Source: Drosophila pseudoobscura
Taxonomy: Eukaryota; Arthropoda; Insecta; Diptera; Drosophilidae
Assembly (NCBI RefSeq): GCF_009870125.1
Contig: NC_046679.1
Location: 7,750,001-7,814,000 of the forward strand
DNA length: 64,000 bases
Direction of reading: 5' to 3'
A model generated the notes under the pieces. That model had not been told where the DNA came from. It did not search any database and saw only the letters and a list, made by a program, of their open reading frames with translations. Below, piece after piece: positions 11,136 to 25,281 of this stretch (the stretch's first letter is position 1; every line of letters starts with the position of its first letter). A program made the position numbers and the translations under genes.

Positions 11136-12692
11136 TCCCATTGATAGCTGGAATATTTTGTATTCGATGGAAACAGAATAGAGGTAATCATAAGATTACC
11201 TTTATCGTGTATCGTGTATTACAGTGTCGCGGCCCGTGTGCCGCCACTTTCAACGCCAGAACTGGCTCTCATTTGTTTCCTTTCATAGGCCATGTCTTAA
11301 AGGCTTTAACCCAAATATTAAGCTCCTTTTTTGCTGCTGCGTACTACACTCCTCCTTGTTATTCCTTCTGCCATTGTCATGGAAAATTTCGGTGTTCTTT
11401 TTGCCAAAATGCAACCACAATTCCCAGGCATACTCTCGTCTCTTTGGTGCGTTCTGGCTCTGGTTATGGTCTATCATCGGCAAATTGTGTAAATTTGGAT
11501 ATTTCTGTTTGCTCTGGCACCGGTTTTCCTTGGGTTCCTTGCTGGCCGGCTATAGAGCTTTCGCCATTGCCGTCGTCGCCTTTTGTTTGACACTTGAGTG
11601 TTGTGACATTGTTGCCATTGCCACCGGCGGCTTCTTGTTGACTGACTGCTGTGTCTGTCTGTCTGTCTGTCTGGCAGTCCCCTTCACGGATATTGCATAC
11701 GGACGGACTGCTGTGATATAAATGCCTTGCCTAATTGCCATTTGCCGTACAATGTTTTGTGCACTCAACGAACGAGACGAAGAGGGGCAGAGGCAGGGGC
11801 AGGGGCAGGGGCATGGGCAGGGGCAGAGACAGGGGCAGAGGCAAGTTTACTTACAGGCCACTCTTAATTATGAGCCAAGTCAAGTCGAATACATGTGCCC
11901 TGATGGATTATTAAAGGGGGGGCGGGGGCGTGGCATCCGATGGGACACAAATTGAAAGTTCCTTTGACAGCAGAGCAGAGCAGAGCAGGACAACCCGAAC
12001 GCACTTTAAACTGATGATTTAAATGACCTTTTTAGCACATTGTAAAAGATGAATAAATGCCCATGTTTTTACATGTTTATAAAATGAAATTAGCAGTTGG
12101 ATTATTTCTGAATTTAAAGCCAATTAAGGCAGATATTTGCTGGAGGGTAGGGATAGGAGATGCCTCCATGATTGTATCTGACAGGCAATGAAAAGGTATT
12201 TTGCAATTTTCCAAATTTCCCAGAGATGCGGAAATTTCTAAGAGAGAGAGGGAGAGAGAGAGAGAGACGAACATTCCTGCCTCGTAGTCGTATTTAAAAA
12301 TCTCGCATCTCCGCGTAAATGAGAAAAAAACAAAATTAAAAGAAATTTTTAAAAATAACTTTTAGCTAACACGCAAGAGGAATTTTTATTTGAGCAAAAG
12401 ACCAGAGAAAAATAAAAGCATCTGAGCATTTGAGCATCAGTAGATACAAAAACATACCCCAAAAAAACACTAAAGAGCATGCGACGAGTATGGGGATCGA
12501 GGGAGGGTGCTGGGGATGGGGTTGGGGGATGGGGGGGGGATATGGTATGGTATGGAACGAGGAAGCGGCAACACCGAAACGTATCTCTAGAAGAACGCAG
12601 CAGCAGCAACACCAACCATCCACATTCGTCGTCTTCTCTATAGATTTTCTTTCGTTTTTCGTTTCGTTTTCGGGATAACGATGGTATTATAG

Positions 12693-12730
<38 letters not shown>

Positions 12731-13060
12731 ATCAGATCAGAGCAGATAGTATTTGGTATCTTCGTATCTGTCTCTGGGTTTTCCTTTATTTTTTTTTCTC
12801 ACATTTATTGCCGTTTTTTTGTGCTGCAATTTTCACGACCAGCACCTCACACACGCACACAAATTTTCACATTTCACATTTGACTTTTGGTCAAAGAATC
12901 TCTTCTGTATACATATAGATATATCTTTATACCATGGGCATATATCCGTGCACATATATTCTATATATATGTGTGTGTGTGGGATAGGTATATACTCCTA
13001 TATATATATATGTATCTCCTCTGTGTATATAGGTACTAAAAGATAATTCGCGCACTGGCT
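11136..13060. other. Non-coding stretch with GGGGCA, GA, G-rich and AC microsatellites
   Basis: Contains an imperfect GGGGCA hexamer run at 11783-11843, a GA run at 12241-12267, a G-rich block at 12491-12540 with several runs of four or more G, and (AC)16 at about 12695-12727. Open frames here are translations of these repeats. Confidence 0.6.
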
Positions 13061-16000
13061 TCGAGACGAGATGTGATGCCTTGCTCGCGTTGCTCTATGC
13101 GCTCGACTGACACGGCGCTGAAAAATTTTCCTCGATTTTTTCCGAGGAAAATACGTATAGGAGGAAAGCGCTGTGCCTTGCCGGTACTCTTTTCGGGGGC
13201 CCATTGTTATCCTAAAAATAAATGCACTATTCTCTGCCCAATCTCACGATCGCACTGATCTTTCTCTCTCTCTATCTCTGACTCTCTTTCTGGGGCCGCC
13301 CTCTGCTCTGGGGCGCTCTCTCTCTCTGCTCTGGGGAGCTCTGCTCTTGCTCTCTGCTCTGGGGACCCCTGCTCTTCCTCTCTGGCGATTGCTCACGTGT
13401 CTCGTAGCTAGGCGCGTGCCACGGATGGGGCTCTGGCTCTGGCAGGCAGACCGAAACGATCGCAATCACGATCACTGCATATATGTACATACATATGTAC
13501 ACATGTATCTAGATACTTCTGCGATTTGGGGTGTCCATAAGCCAGATGTATGCGTGTGCGTGTGCCTCTGCCTGTATGTATATATAGCCCCTATGTAAAC
13601 AGCTGCCAAAGGGGCTGTGGGAGGCAAACGATCCATTGATTTATTTAGACATAATTTCCTTATTTTCCATCGTACACAATATTATATGGAGCACATGTGC
13701 AAAGGTCATCCCCCAACAAAAGAGTGTGCAATTGGGTAGCATATTCGGGCCTAGAATATCCAGGAATATTAGCCATAACAAGGCACACAAAGAGAATTCG
13801 ACTACAACTCATTCGAAACATTAAGACTGCCTTCTTCATTTATAAATCAAGGCAATTAAAATCTTATGAATATATGCATTTATTCCAGGAACCGCAAATA
13901 AGAATTATTAATGAAAATTTGAACTACATAAAGCAATGGGAAAGGTATATGGAATATACCAAAATTCATATTTTATTCATATTTAGCGACAGCAGAAAAA
14001 ACCCAATTTTCATAAAAAAAAAAAAAATTATTTCAGATTTTTTCCAAAATATATTATTAAAAATAAAACAATTATTTCTGATTACTTAAATACAAAATGA
14101 AAAAATATTGAATTATTAAAAAAAAATATCTATATATTTAATTTTTATTTGTAACAAATAAGTTTTTTTTTTTAACGTGTTTGTTTGTTAACATAAAAAA
14201 GATGTTCTTATTTTAAACAATTTGTAAAATTTAAAAAATACAAATTTAATTGAATATCCTTTTTTGGGAAATAATTGTTAGACTGCAATTTCTATATTAA
14301 AACTTATAATAGTTACGGTCTCTGATTCATTCCTCTACAGAAAGTTATCTAAGGGAATAATTCAAAAGATAAAAACATTTTTAGCACTATTTTTGAACTT
14401 TTAGGTTTAAAAAATATAGAGTTTAGAGATCCGTTAATAACTATGATCGTGACGCACGATCCTTAACATATCGAAAGCTAAGATCAACCCGCCCATAGTC
14501 ACGGGTTCCCGGCCTCCTCCCTTGAGAAAGAATGCTTTCCTGAGAGACCATTCAACCATTGTTATCTTCTTCAGGGCCTTGAAATGTTTGTTCTTTTTGG
14601 CTATTGGCAAACCTAGAGCCTAGCCTAGAGGCAAACCGTTTGGAAGCAAATATTTCGAAGGGCTTTTAGGGCTTGAAACCTAAGATGTTTTTCGTCTTCA
14701 TCCTTAAAAATCCCTAGATCTTAATATAAATATTAAGAACTGCCTCCATAGTTTCTGCATTCTGTACGATCTGCTATCCCCCAGAAACCTCTCCTTTTTC
14801 CCATTCCCAACTAATAAAACGAAGTGCATAAACATTAAATGCTGCTGCTATCGATAGTGTGTTCTTTCCACTTCGAATATTTAGTCAGTCAATGCTGAAA
14901 GTACCCAAGCCATGCCCCTTGCCCCCTGCCCCCTGGCCACCCGACACACTTTGAGTCGAGTGTAACATTGTTTTCCCTTTCCATTCTCTGTATGGGTGTG
15001 GGGAGGGTCGGGGGGGAGCTCAGAGTTCTTGTCTATCCATCAAGCAGGGCAGGCAGTCAGGCAGTCAGGCAGGTTGCCTTGGTACGAGAGTATTACTCAA
15101 TGTACAGCTGGGTGGCCAACAGCATTAATCAACAGAGTCAAAAGCATGTAAACACACTGCCACACGGCCACACGGCCACACGGCCGTAGCAGACGGTAGG
15201 ACAGTGCGAAAACTATGTCTATAGGTCTATCCATCTACTACAAGACCCCAGCACAATGGCAGACCCCTGTCACTGGGGGGCCCTCACGGGGAGACTTGGG
15301 AGACTGGTAACTGGAACTGGCATTCGCATACGGGTGAAAGCATGCAAAATATTTCCCAGCTTATCAAACGTTGAGTAAACAGCAGCCGTCCGCCCAGAAA
15401 TGATGATGCTGCTGCTGCTGGAAAATCAGCAAAAAGCATTATAACTGCATTAGATAACCCTTTAAATGCCCGTTCAAACATTTAATATTGCATTATGGGA
15501 GAGTTTATCACCTTTTAGTCGATGGCTGGGCAAATATTTGTGCGAAAAGCGGCCATTTCCGTCATACATCCCATCCGTTGGGGAAGCGGCAAAGAAATGG
15601 AGCTTGCCTCCGAGCCAGGCATGCCGGGGTAATGTAATTGGAAGGCCAGGACTAGGAGCCAGGACAGGCCAGGACAGGCAGTAAGTCAAACCTTAATAGT
15701 GGCACACAGTGAGCTTATATAATTTCCGCACGCCATTCCTTCTTCACACAGATACACACATATACCCACGCAGTACGAATGTGTGTGTGTGCGTAGGTGT
15801 TCGGCAACAAATGATCGACCTAGTTAAGACCTCGCCTTTGCCTCGTTTTCGCCTCATGAATGCACTTGGCGCTGCAACAACGACGAAAAGTCACTCAAAA
15901 AAACAAAAAATAAAACCAAAAAAAAAAGGAAAGTGCAAAAGTTGCATGCCAAAAGCGTCGCCAGAACAACAACAACAACAACAGTGGGTGGGAGGGTGTA

Positions 16001-17400
16001 AGGGGAGCAAGGTAGGAGGGTGTTAGGGATGGCAGTAGGGTAAGGTTGAAGGGCCCAGACATGTGCGTGTGTGCCTGCCTTTCGGGGGCTGACGACGCGA
16101 CATTGCTGGAATTTTGTTTTCGCCGCCAACCGGAAATGCCATTTTTGCCGACTGCTCAACTTTTTTCTCTGTGTTGGTTCAATAATGCCTAAAAGACTGC
16201 GACTGCGACTGGGACTGGGACGGGGTCCGTGTCCGTGTCCGGGTCTGAAACGTAACCGAGAGTGTTGCCCCGCACATCCATGCATGGGCACAGTCGCAGT
16301 CGCAGTCGCTGTATGGAAGGTATGCTCATGAATCGCCAACTTTCGCTTGAGTCGACAGCGCACGCATGCTTAAAATAGTTTACCATAAATGTATCATGAC
16401 TGGGACAGAGGAGGAGCAGGAGGAGGCGGAGCAGGAGGGCAAGAGGAGGTTATTAAAAGCTCAGCTCAAATGGAAGTTGAAAACTTTTCCCCAACCAGAA
16501 AGCAACAGCAACACACCTACCATCCATTTTGGCCACCCACTATGCCAACAGCTCTTTTGCTCTTTTGGGAATACGAATCCGAATACGAATGGAGTGCACA
16601 GTGTACACTGCACACCCTCTCTCCCAGCCAAGGGGTTCGATAGGATTGATGATTTGTTTGTAAAGCACAAAAGATCGAAATTGCAACTACACAATCTTCA
16701 TTCCTATTCAAACAGATCTAGTACCAATCTGTTCCTGTTAAGGACTTGATCCCTCTAAATCAGCGATGCTCAGAGATTTATTCTTCGACAAGCGACGACA
16801 ACCAGAAGCACAACAGAAAAGTGCAAAAGAGAAGGCTCTAGAATATAAAACCAAAAAAAATACATGTCATGTGCATGACTAGAGACATTAATGCTCGTCA
16901 CGAGCCCTGCCTATAGAATTTGCCCAACTTCAAAAAGCCTGCACACTGCTGCTCCAAATTACGATATTCTTCTTTGATCTAGAAGGCATGGCAATGAATC
17001 TTCTGCCATATTATACGAGTAGTAAAGGACTCTCAAAAATCATAGTTTCTTAAGTGGCCACATCCAAACATTAACCAAATCGAATGACATTACTATAAAT
17101 ATCACAAGTCAAACTCCTTCGACGATGAATCGCCATGAAACCCAACGTTAATCCCCCATGAGGGTATCCAATATTCCGCAGTCAAAACCTGCCTCTTCCT
17201 ACATTCCTTTTTTGTTGTTGCTGCTTCCATTTCATCTGACGCCTTCATTCATTCCGTTGCACGTGGCAAATTTGCTTGCATGTGAATGGGCAGACGATGG
17301 CCAGAGGATGGATGGGTGCCTCCCGTACAGAATTTAACTGCAAATAATGGCCTTCACGCACCTACCATGTCTGTGTGTGTTTGTTTTTTTTACGTTTTTC
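13061..17400. other. Non-coding stretch: small GC-rich block, then AT-rich DNA
   Basis: A 10-bp perfect inverted repeat with 8-base loop lies at 13125-13152. Three copies of CTCTGCTCTGGGG lie at about 13301-13370. DNA at 13950-14450 is very AT-rich. Small CTG, CAA and GACTGC repeats lie near 15405, 15965 and 16197. A single TATCGATA lies at 14849-14856. No gene recognised. Confidence 0.5.
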
Positions 17401-20400
17401 TTTATTTTAATTAGTTTACTTATTTACAGAGTATGCCAGGTACATACTCGTGGTGAGAATTTGAGGGCGTAGGCGTAGGGGTGACCGTGAAACATTGATT
17501 AGACGAAACCACAGGGTATAACGCCACCTGGCGGAGTGAGGGAGATACAAAGGCCGAATGGTGCTTCGTTGGTGGAAAGAAAGGGCGGTAATAGGCAGTT
17601 TAATATTTGTATTTAAGCGGAAATATTTTAGGTTGAGTACAAATTAATTAAATCATAAAATTCCATTTATAGGACCCCATGTACTGGGTATGATAGTGTC
17701 GCTATACGTGTGCTCCCAACGTTTCGACTGGGTTAAGCCGTTTTGTAGTCCGCTTTTAAAGCATTCTTTCTATCATCACTCTTTCGGACATATTTCATGT
17801 CCGTTTTTGGACATTTTTCGTGTCACGTGTGCGTGTGTGTGTGCCCCTGTGTCGTGTGAGGCAATTTACACGCTCTGCGTAATTGACTTTGCATGAAATT
17901 GAAGTGGAGCGGAGCACTAGTCTTGCCCTCGAGGCTAATTGTCAGAGCAAGGGCCTGGGCCTGGGCCTGTCCTAGCCTGGCCCTGCGAAAATGGGACATA
18001 ATTAAATGACTGGCAATTTACTCGCACAATGACAGCATCAGAGGCGTGAATATCAGGATATCCTGTTTTGCTCAGCGACAGCAAAGACTCCCATTCAGGG
18101 TGTTCGTTCATTGAGTGTGATTGAGTGATTGGTCGTGTGATTGAGTGGATCTCTGGGGCGCTGACTGGGCGACAAGTTTCTGCCCTGGAGAGCATAATTA
18201 TTTTGTGATTTGCTCACTTAATTACACAACTAAAGCACTCTCTGCCAAGAGCCACATCCACAGCAACAGCAACAGCAACGACATCTCGGTTTTCCCTCAT
18301 TTACTTAATTGAGTTGTCGTTTACGTTGGCCAATGCCGTTCGTTGTTGTTGTCGTTGTTGTTGTTGCCGTTGTGCGGTGCTCCATTTTTGCTGCGTTTTG
18401 GGCTGGTTTTCTTTTGTGGCCACCGCCGTCGCGCTGGTCCACGATAAAGGTGGGCGTGACGACGCTGGGCGGCGTGGCATTCGTTGTGGCGTTGTGGTCG
18501 ACTGCTGTTATTGTTGCTTGTGGCTTGTGGCATAATTTACGGTTGTAATTGTCGCACGTTGCTCTGGCTGTGGCTGTGGCTTTGTTTTCGTTTCGTTTTT
18601 GTGCTCTGTTTGCCTCACTGTAGCACCGTGTAGTACTGTGTGACACATGTTGAAAGTCACGCGCTTCACTTGACGCAAATTGCTTGCGGCAACCACTTAA
18701 TCAGCAACATTTTGTACTCCTTTCGACCAAGACAAGAGGCCTCCTGGCCAAGAACAATTCCACAGAAGCACTAAAACACCAGCACAAGCACAAGCACAGG
18801 CACTGGCACAGGCACAGTGCACTGTCGTACACCGGTCGTATACGTAATATGTTTGGTGAAGGATTTTCTGTGTTGGCTTTCCTCTTGTTATTTCCTGCAT
18901 TGTACACTCCAGAATGTGACACAGATTGCGACAGGGATAAAGCCATACAGGAGTTGGTAAATTTACACTTTTTCGGGGATCGATAAGAAAAAGGAAGTGC
19001 TTTAGATTCAGTAGAGTTTCTTGTGCGAGGATATAATCTAGGTTTTAATTGGAATTTTCTCGATCACAAGCCAAACAATATTTTGGTTTCTTTAAGACCA
19101 TCATTTTATACAGGTACAAGGCATAACTGAATGATTACCCTATTTATATAGACCTTTTCTACCTATCAGTAGGTTTATGCAGAAAAAGTTCCCTTTACTT
19201 TTGTCAAGCACTTCTTTGGTTCTCATTTCCCAAATTCTGTGAGAGGATTCCTCCAAAAGGTGAGATCTCTTCAGAAGAATTCAAGTCATTCACATAGGAT
19301 ATGATCCGATGTTTGCCTTTATGAAAACTTTGCCTCCAAAGACTTTAGTGGATGAGCAAATGGATAGCTGATGCAAGTCTCTAAAAACATAATTCCTAAT
19401 TGACTACAGGATTTCTCTTGGTGTATGATCTCCTTCTGGCTGTGTATACTTATTTTTTCCACCTTGTTTCCGTTACTCTTTTGGCCGTTACTCCTTTGGC
19501 CGTTACTCTTTTGGCCGTTACTCTTTTATCCCTTACTCTTGTAATGTTCCTATTCTGTACTATAGCTGTACTCTCTCGTATTGAAAGAGTCCCTCAGAGA
19601 GCTTCATAAGAGCGAGGCGATAATAGTTGTCTTTCAATGTCGTCTTTGGTGTTGCTGAGTGCGACTGACAGGAAATATTCTGTGCCCAAAGAGAATATTT
19701 GACACAGGAAAAGGGCTTCTTAAAGTTTTGAAGTCAGTTGGGAGTTTTACCGTGAATAAACCGAAGGAACATGGCTCAGCGTAAGGAAAATAGAACAATG
19801 GATGAGGCTTATAGTAGAGAAACCGAAAAATGTTAATAGAACTCGTCATATGTGCATATCTTCCCTTTTTAAGGTAGCAAATTTGCAAGAATTGCTTATA
19901 TTTTCTGTGCCTTTTTCATCCTTGAATTTCGCTACATAAATTTAGTTAAATTTTCTGATAAAACAGCAAATATTTTGTACATTTTTTATTACTAGATGTC
20001 TCCCTGGTTCAGCAAGTTTTGATGAATTATATAGTCAATACACTAAAATATACAATTGGAATATCCAATAAACACTGCCTCCTCTTGCAGATTTGTATAT
20101 ACAATATATTGCTTTGAAGTATTTACAGCATTGAAACGCACTGTTTCGGTATTATGTGTAATGCCACTTCCTGCTGCATCTCCTCTTTGTTGCTGCTTGT
20201 ATTTATGATGGCATTTTATTCAGGGCTAAGCTTTTTTGGCAAGTTGTTTGAAGTTAGTGTAAAAAGCATTTGATTTAGAGGCAACCATGGCGCAATAAAA
20301 TGCACCAAAAGAGCCACAACAACAAAATGCCCTGCAATAAAATACAAATGTGTTTATTTCGAAGGGGAAAAGAACAGCCGGGCAACAAAATAAAATCACT

Positions 20401-23400
20401 TCCTAGACGCATGGGGCGCCGCAGAGCGACAAGCATTAATAAAAAGTTTGCTCTGCAAATAAAATATAACCAAAAAATACAACAAACCTTTTTGTTAAAT
20501 TCTATAGCAGTTATTGCGACAAAGGAATACCCGATACTTGGCAGGATTCTGAGTGAAGTGAATTGAAAACGCATTAAGTTCCCATAAGCGAACGGTCACA
20601 GACCATTTGCTGTGAGCAGTTCGCGAGAAAAGATAAATAGTGTTGGGCAATTCGAAAGAAAAGATAAACAGTGTTGGGCAGCTGGAAAAAATATTTAAAA
20701 TTTGTGGAAATTTACCAAGGTTTTTTGGGTTTTAGCTGAGTACAACATGATAATTCCTATATTATAGGATACAATTAGTAGATTTAAATGATTTCTGAAA
20801 GTGATAGTGTTCTACTTCTTGAAATCAGAGTGAATTTTTGTTTTCTTTTTGTTTGCTGTACTGAAAATTTAAATTCAAACTTGTACAAAACTCCCAAAGA
20901 GAGAACAAGAATATGTATTGTAGTACATTTCTGGTTCCGCCTACATATTTAAAAAGATTATTTGAGTAAGTTTTTATCTTTATTTAGAAGTCGAACCAAA
21001 AAAAGCGTTTAATTTGGGGTACCATAGAATTTTCTTAAATATCTTATAGGAGAAAATGGGCGAAGGGCCGTTGAAAAGATGTAAAAATCCATGAAATTTT
21101 AAAAGACCTAAAATTAATCAAAAATGTTGATTAATCAGGAACTATTTGGTATGCTAATTGGCAGAACTTTGGAAGGAAAATCCCCATAAAGTATCATCAC
21201 GGATTAAAGCCTGTTGAACAGATTCTTCTTTGCCAATCACATTCTCTCTCCCTCTCTCACAGAGTAGCTTAGCAGTGAATATACACTGGTCTTTGATGTC
21301 GTACTCCACATATTTTTTATATATTTTTTCAGATTTCAGAAATAGATACATGTTTTAGATAAAGTCAGTTATCTTACTGCTTAAATAAGATACTTAGGAT
21401 ATTCCATCTCTATTCTGTAAAGGACTTCCACACATATACTATACCTTCAATATACCCTTAAACCCCCCCACGAAGAGCCCAGGGTATTTGAGTAAAAAAT
21501 CCATGGAAAAAGTTGACTTTTTCGCGGCTGCCGCTGCTGTTTTTTTATAAAGTTTTATAGAGTCGTGGAGCGAAATATTGGTTTACTTTTTACGATGCAA
21601 TAAATATCAATATTTTACTTATACCCCCGAACTATCCAGAAGGAGAGTTTACCCCCGAACTGGGGCAAGAGGGGGAGCGAGAGACAGAGAGAGCCAGAGA
21701 GAGAACTCTTGTTAATTGGAAAAGTTTTTGGAGCTAGAAAGAGAATTTTGCCTGCATCGTTGCATAAAATTCCGTCATTAATTCCGCGAGAAGCTGTCGC
21801 GAAGAGTGAAAATAAGAAAATGCATTTTTTCACCAATTGCTTTTTAGCCAATTAGTGGAGCAATTTGCATGCGTATTGGCACGCACATAGATACACACAG
21901 TGCACACTCGGATGCTCAGATACAGATACAAACGAAGAGCCAGAGAGGGAGAACAGTGCTGTTGTGGGCTTTCGGGGCTGTTCATTAATTTCGACATTTA
22001 AAATAAATGCACGCAAAAATGACAAACTGTCTGTCTGCTTATCCCCATCCCAAGCCACCCAGCAGGAGGCACGCCCCGGGCCCCCCACCACCTCCCCATT
22101 CCGCCTCCTTCCGCGAAGGTCGCCGACATTCTTGTTGCTCTTTTTTTTCTTTTTGGTTTCAGCGAAATTGCTGGCACACTTTGCTTTCGGTTTTTTGTCG
22201 TCTGTTTTTTAACGCTGACCGCTGTCCACCACACAGTGGGGCGACGCATTGAGGCTGACGATGACGGTGACGCCTGGGCCTGGGCCTGGGCCTCGGCCTG
22301 GGCCGAAACAAACCGAGAAATTAATTTAATTGCTTATTTTTTTGTGCACTCTTTAAGACCAGACTGGGGGGAAGAGCAAGGCGTGGCACATGCCACTGAG
22401 ACGCATGTAATTAAAATGCATTTTCAACTTTTATTTTGCCTCAAGAGCTCTCTCTCTCTCTCGCTCTCCCCTCTCTTAGGGAAGGATTCGTGCCACGGAC
22501 AGGGGCACAGAGAAGTGGCAGGAGGGGTGGGGGAAACTGTTTCGCAACTGTTGTTGCCATTTAGTTTAGTTTTTGTGCCTTTTTAAAAAACATACACATT
22601 GTACATGTAAAGCAAAAAAAAAATAATAAAATAAAATGGAAAACATTCTCAGAAATGTTGAAACTTTGGTCTGCTAGAGGCATTCGATGAATGCAAGGGG
22701 GGAGAGGGGGAAAGTGGATAATACATGTGCTCGGGAAAATATGTTATGTGCACAGCTATTTTTCATGGAAACGACAGCCATCTTTAGCTAATCCCCAAAG
22801 AGGGAGAGAGAATTTCCCACTTAATCCCAAAGTATCTTTGCTCTGAAATACTCGTAAGTTTCATATTTGATTTATTTCCATGAAATTGTTACTTTCTTAA
22901 CTGTGAAATAAATGAGAAATATTTTTGGAATATTGTTTTAATAGTAAGAGGATTAAATGCTTCGTAAGAACTATCCCCTCTGTGATCTGTGATGGAAAAT
23001 TGCATTTAATCATTGATAGAAACACTCAAGGGCTGCCGTATAAATCCTTTGAATGTAAGCCTGTCGAATTGTTACTCATTTTCGCCCAAAAACGAAAAAT
23101 TAAATAAAAGAACATTTCCATAAATTCCTGTTCCGGTATTATAAATCTAAGGCAACTGAAAGTTAACTAATTTGACCAATTGACATATTATTTTAATGAA
23201 TTTGATCTGAAAAACAATTATATAGTTTTTTTAATACTTTTTTTGTTTTTAGTTTTTTCTATATTTTTTTTGTACATATTCAGATTTTTTTATAGTATAT
23301 TTTATAGCTTTTATTTATATATAAAATTTTTTATATTCTATAAGAAAGATAATTAATTAAAAAATTAAAATTAAATTCAAACTAAATTAATTAATAATTC

Positions 23401-24490
23401 ATGATAAACGTTCTTCCACAAAATCATAGAAAACACACAAAAAATAGCCCAATATTGCACAGCGCTATATTTTGTATATTTCATACGCATTTTATAGACA
23501 ATTTTGAATATAATTTTGAATTTTGTAATATAGCAAAATAATTATGGTAACATGAAACTCACTGCTAAGCTTCTCTGTGAGAAAGGGAATGCGTTAGGCA
23601 AACAAAATCTATTCAACAGGCTTTAATCACTGATAATATTTCATCGGGGAGTACCTTCCAAATAAATATACCAAATATTTATTGATTTTGTGTCCTAGAT
23701 CCTCTTTTATTCTCTACCCCCCCTTCCTGCCCTTTCAGCACATTTTCATTCATTTTCTTTGTATATATTTTCAAGCATTCCCCACACATCGACTCATTTC
23801 CTGTTTAAATCATTTGCATTACAAGCCGGCAAACAAATGGGCAATAATTAAATTCACAAGAAATCAAAACTAAAATAAAAACCGAAAAGCGAGAATAAAG
23901 CAAAGAAAAACAACAGAAAGATTTGCCAAAATAAATTAGACAAATGACTGGCAGTGCAGTGCATTCTCCCACGCAGGCGAGTGCAGTGCGTGTGGGCGGG
24001 CCCCTCCCCCACCTGCCACAGCCTCCCAGCCCCTCACCTTGCAACACACCGCTCGACCACACAGACACACACACACACAGAGAGAGAGAGAGAACCACAG
24101 CAAAACCAAAACCCACCATTTGTCGGTTGTTCGTTTTCATTTGGACAGTTTTTGCTCTCGTTTTCAGTATTCCTAATGAATTTATACGAGAGTAGAACAG
24201 CAGCAGCCAAACAGAGTTGTTCGCAGCTTAAAGTGCGGCAGACAGACAGCTGGACGGAGGGATGGACGGGGGGACGGGGGGAAAAGTCACAAACAATTGA
24301 TGGAATAATATTTAGTTAAATCCTTTACGTATTTCTCTTTGTATAATCATTTACCGCAGAAAATCGAAATGGCCAAAAATCTGTTTTGGGAAGCGCTTAA
24401 CGGGGAAATAAATCTGTGGGATACACATTAAAATATATCTGATTGGAGCTGATTAAAAGGTAGCCTAAAAACCAATCCTCTGAGGTTTCA
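17401..24490. other. Non-coding stretch, nothing gene-like
   Basis: Holds GTT/CAACAG repeats (18337-18365), GGCACA-type repeats near 18780-18815, a 15-bp tandem repeat (19471-19545), and isolated GA-core copies near 21243-21276 (inverted) and 23560-23590. A CCTGGG hexamer run lies at 22271-22303 and an AC/GA microsatellite at 24061-24095. DNA at 23220-23400 is extremely AT-rich. Confidence 0.5.
19471..19545. repeat. 15-bp tandem repeat, four to five copies
   Basis: CGTTACTCTTTTGGC starts at 19471, 19486, 19501 and 19516, the last copies decaying into CCTTACTCTTGTAAT. The period is a multiple of three, which keeps a meaningless frame open. Confidence 0.85.
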
Positions 24491-24493
24491 CAA

Positions 24494-24765
24494 CCAACGT
24501 TCACGTGTATCCGTTCACTTATGGAACATTGTTTCACAGGCAACATTCACACGTATCCGTTCACTTATGGCATATTTATACAGCCAACGTTTACACGTAT
24601 CCGTTCACTTATGGAACATTTTTTCACAGCCAACATCCACGCGTATCCGTTCACTTATGGCATATTTGTACAGCCAACATTCACACGTATCCGTTCACTT
24701 ATGGAACATTGTTTCACAACCAACATTCACACGTATCCGTTCACTTATGGCACATTTGTACAGCC
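24494..24765. repeat. Dimeric tandem array: alternating 46- and 44-bp units (90-bp higher-order repeat, three copies)
   Basis: GTATCCGTTCACTTATGG starts at 24507, 24553, 24597, 24643, 24687 and 24733. Spacings are 46, 44, 46, 44 and 46. The two unit types differ after TTATGG: one continues GAACATT-TTTCACA, the other CATATTTATACAGCC. The 90-bp period is divisible by three, so three frames stay open; these are artefacts. Confidence 0.92.
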
Positions 24766-25281
24766 CTAATAAGCCCTTAAGCAACACTGGCCTATCATAT
24801 TCGTACTCTTTGTGGACTTTGGATAGTTGTTCCAATTATATGCTCCGATCTAGCAATATCATCAGCCAAAGACTTTCATGGCCCAAAAGCTATTCCCCAA
24901 TTTAATTTGCCACGCACGCGTGGGTCCGAAAGAAAGTTGTGTTGTGTTTATTTTAATTTAAAATTCACGGCAATTGTATTTGCGAAATTGGACGACAAAC
25001 AATGGGCCGTGAAATGAAACACGCTTCCGCTTCTCTGTTTGCTGAAAGCGTTTTATTTCTGTCTTTTGCTTTTGCAATGTGTTTAATTTTATAAAGACAT
25101 AACTTTAGGCAATTTAATAATGATTCATTATTTATTCGTTGACCTTTGGCTCTGCTCTCAGTCGATAGGCGGATGTGTAAATCGATTAAGGGATTGAATT
25201 ATTTATTGAAAAATACTTTTAGATGCATTTTGCAAATGAACTTCAAAGATACAAGTTGCATATTGAGCAAGAGAATTATTA

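Noticed and set aside
11224..11721. 165-codon plus-strand ORF, Cys/Leu/Phe-rich
   Set aside because: No domain, poor composition and no splice or promoter context; an overlapping plus-strand frame of similar length is equally open.
14849..14856. TATCGATA as a DRE promoter
   Set aside because: Isolated 8-bp palindrome in AT-rich intronic DNA with no gene start nearby; chance match is likely.
24494..24765. Possible CRISPR array (regular 44-46 bp periodicity)
   Set aside because: The whole unit repeats, there are no unique spacers, and the genome is eukaryotic. It is a dimeric tandem repeat.
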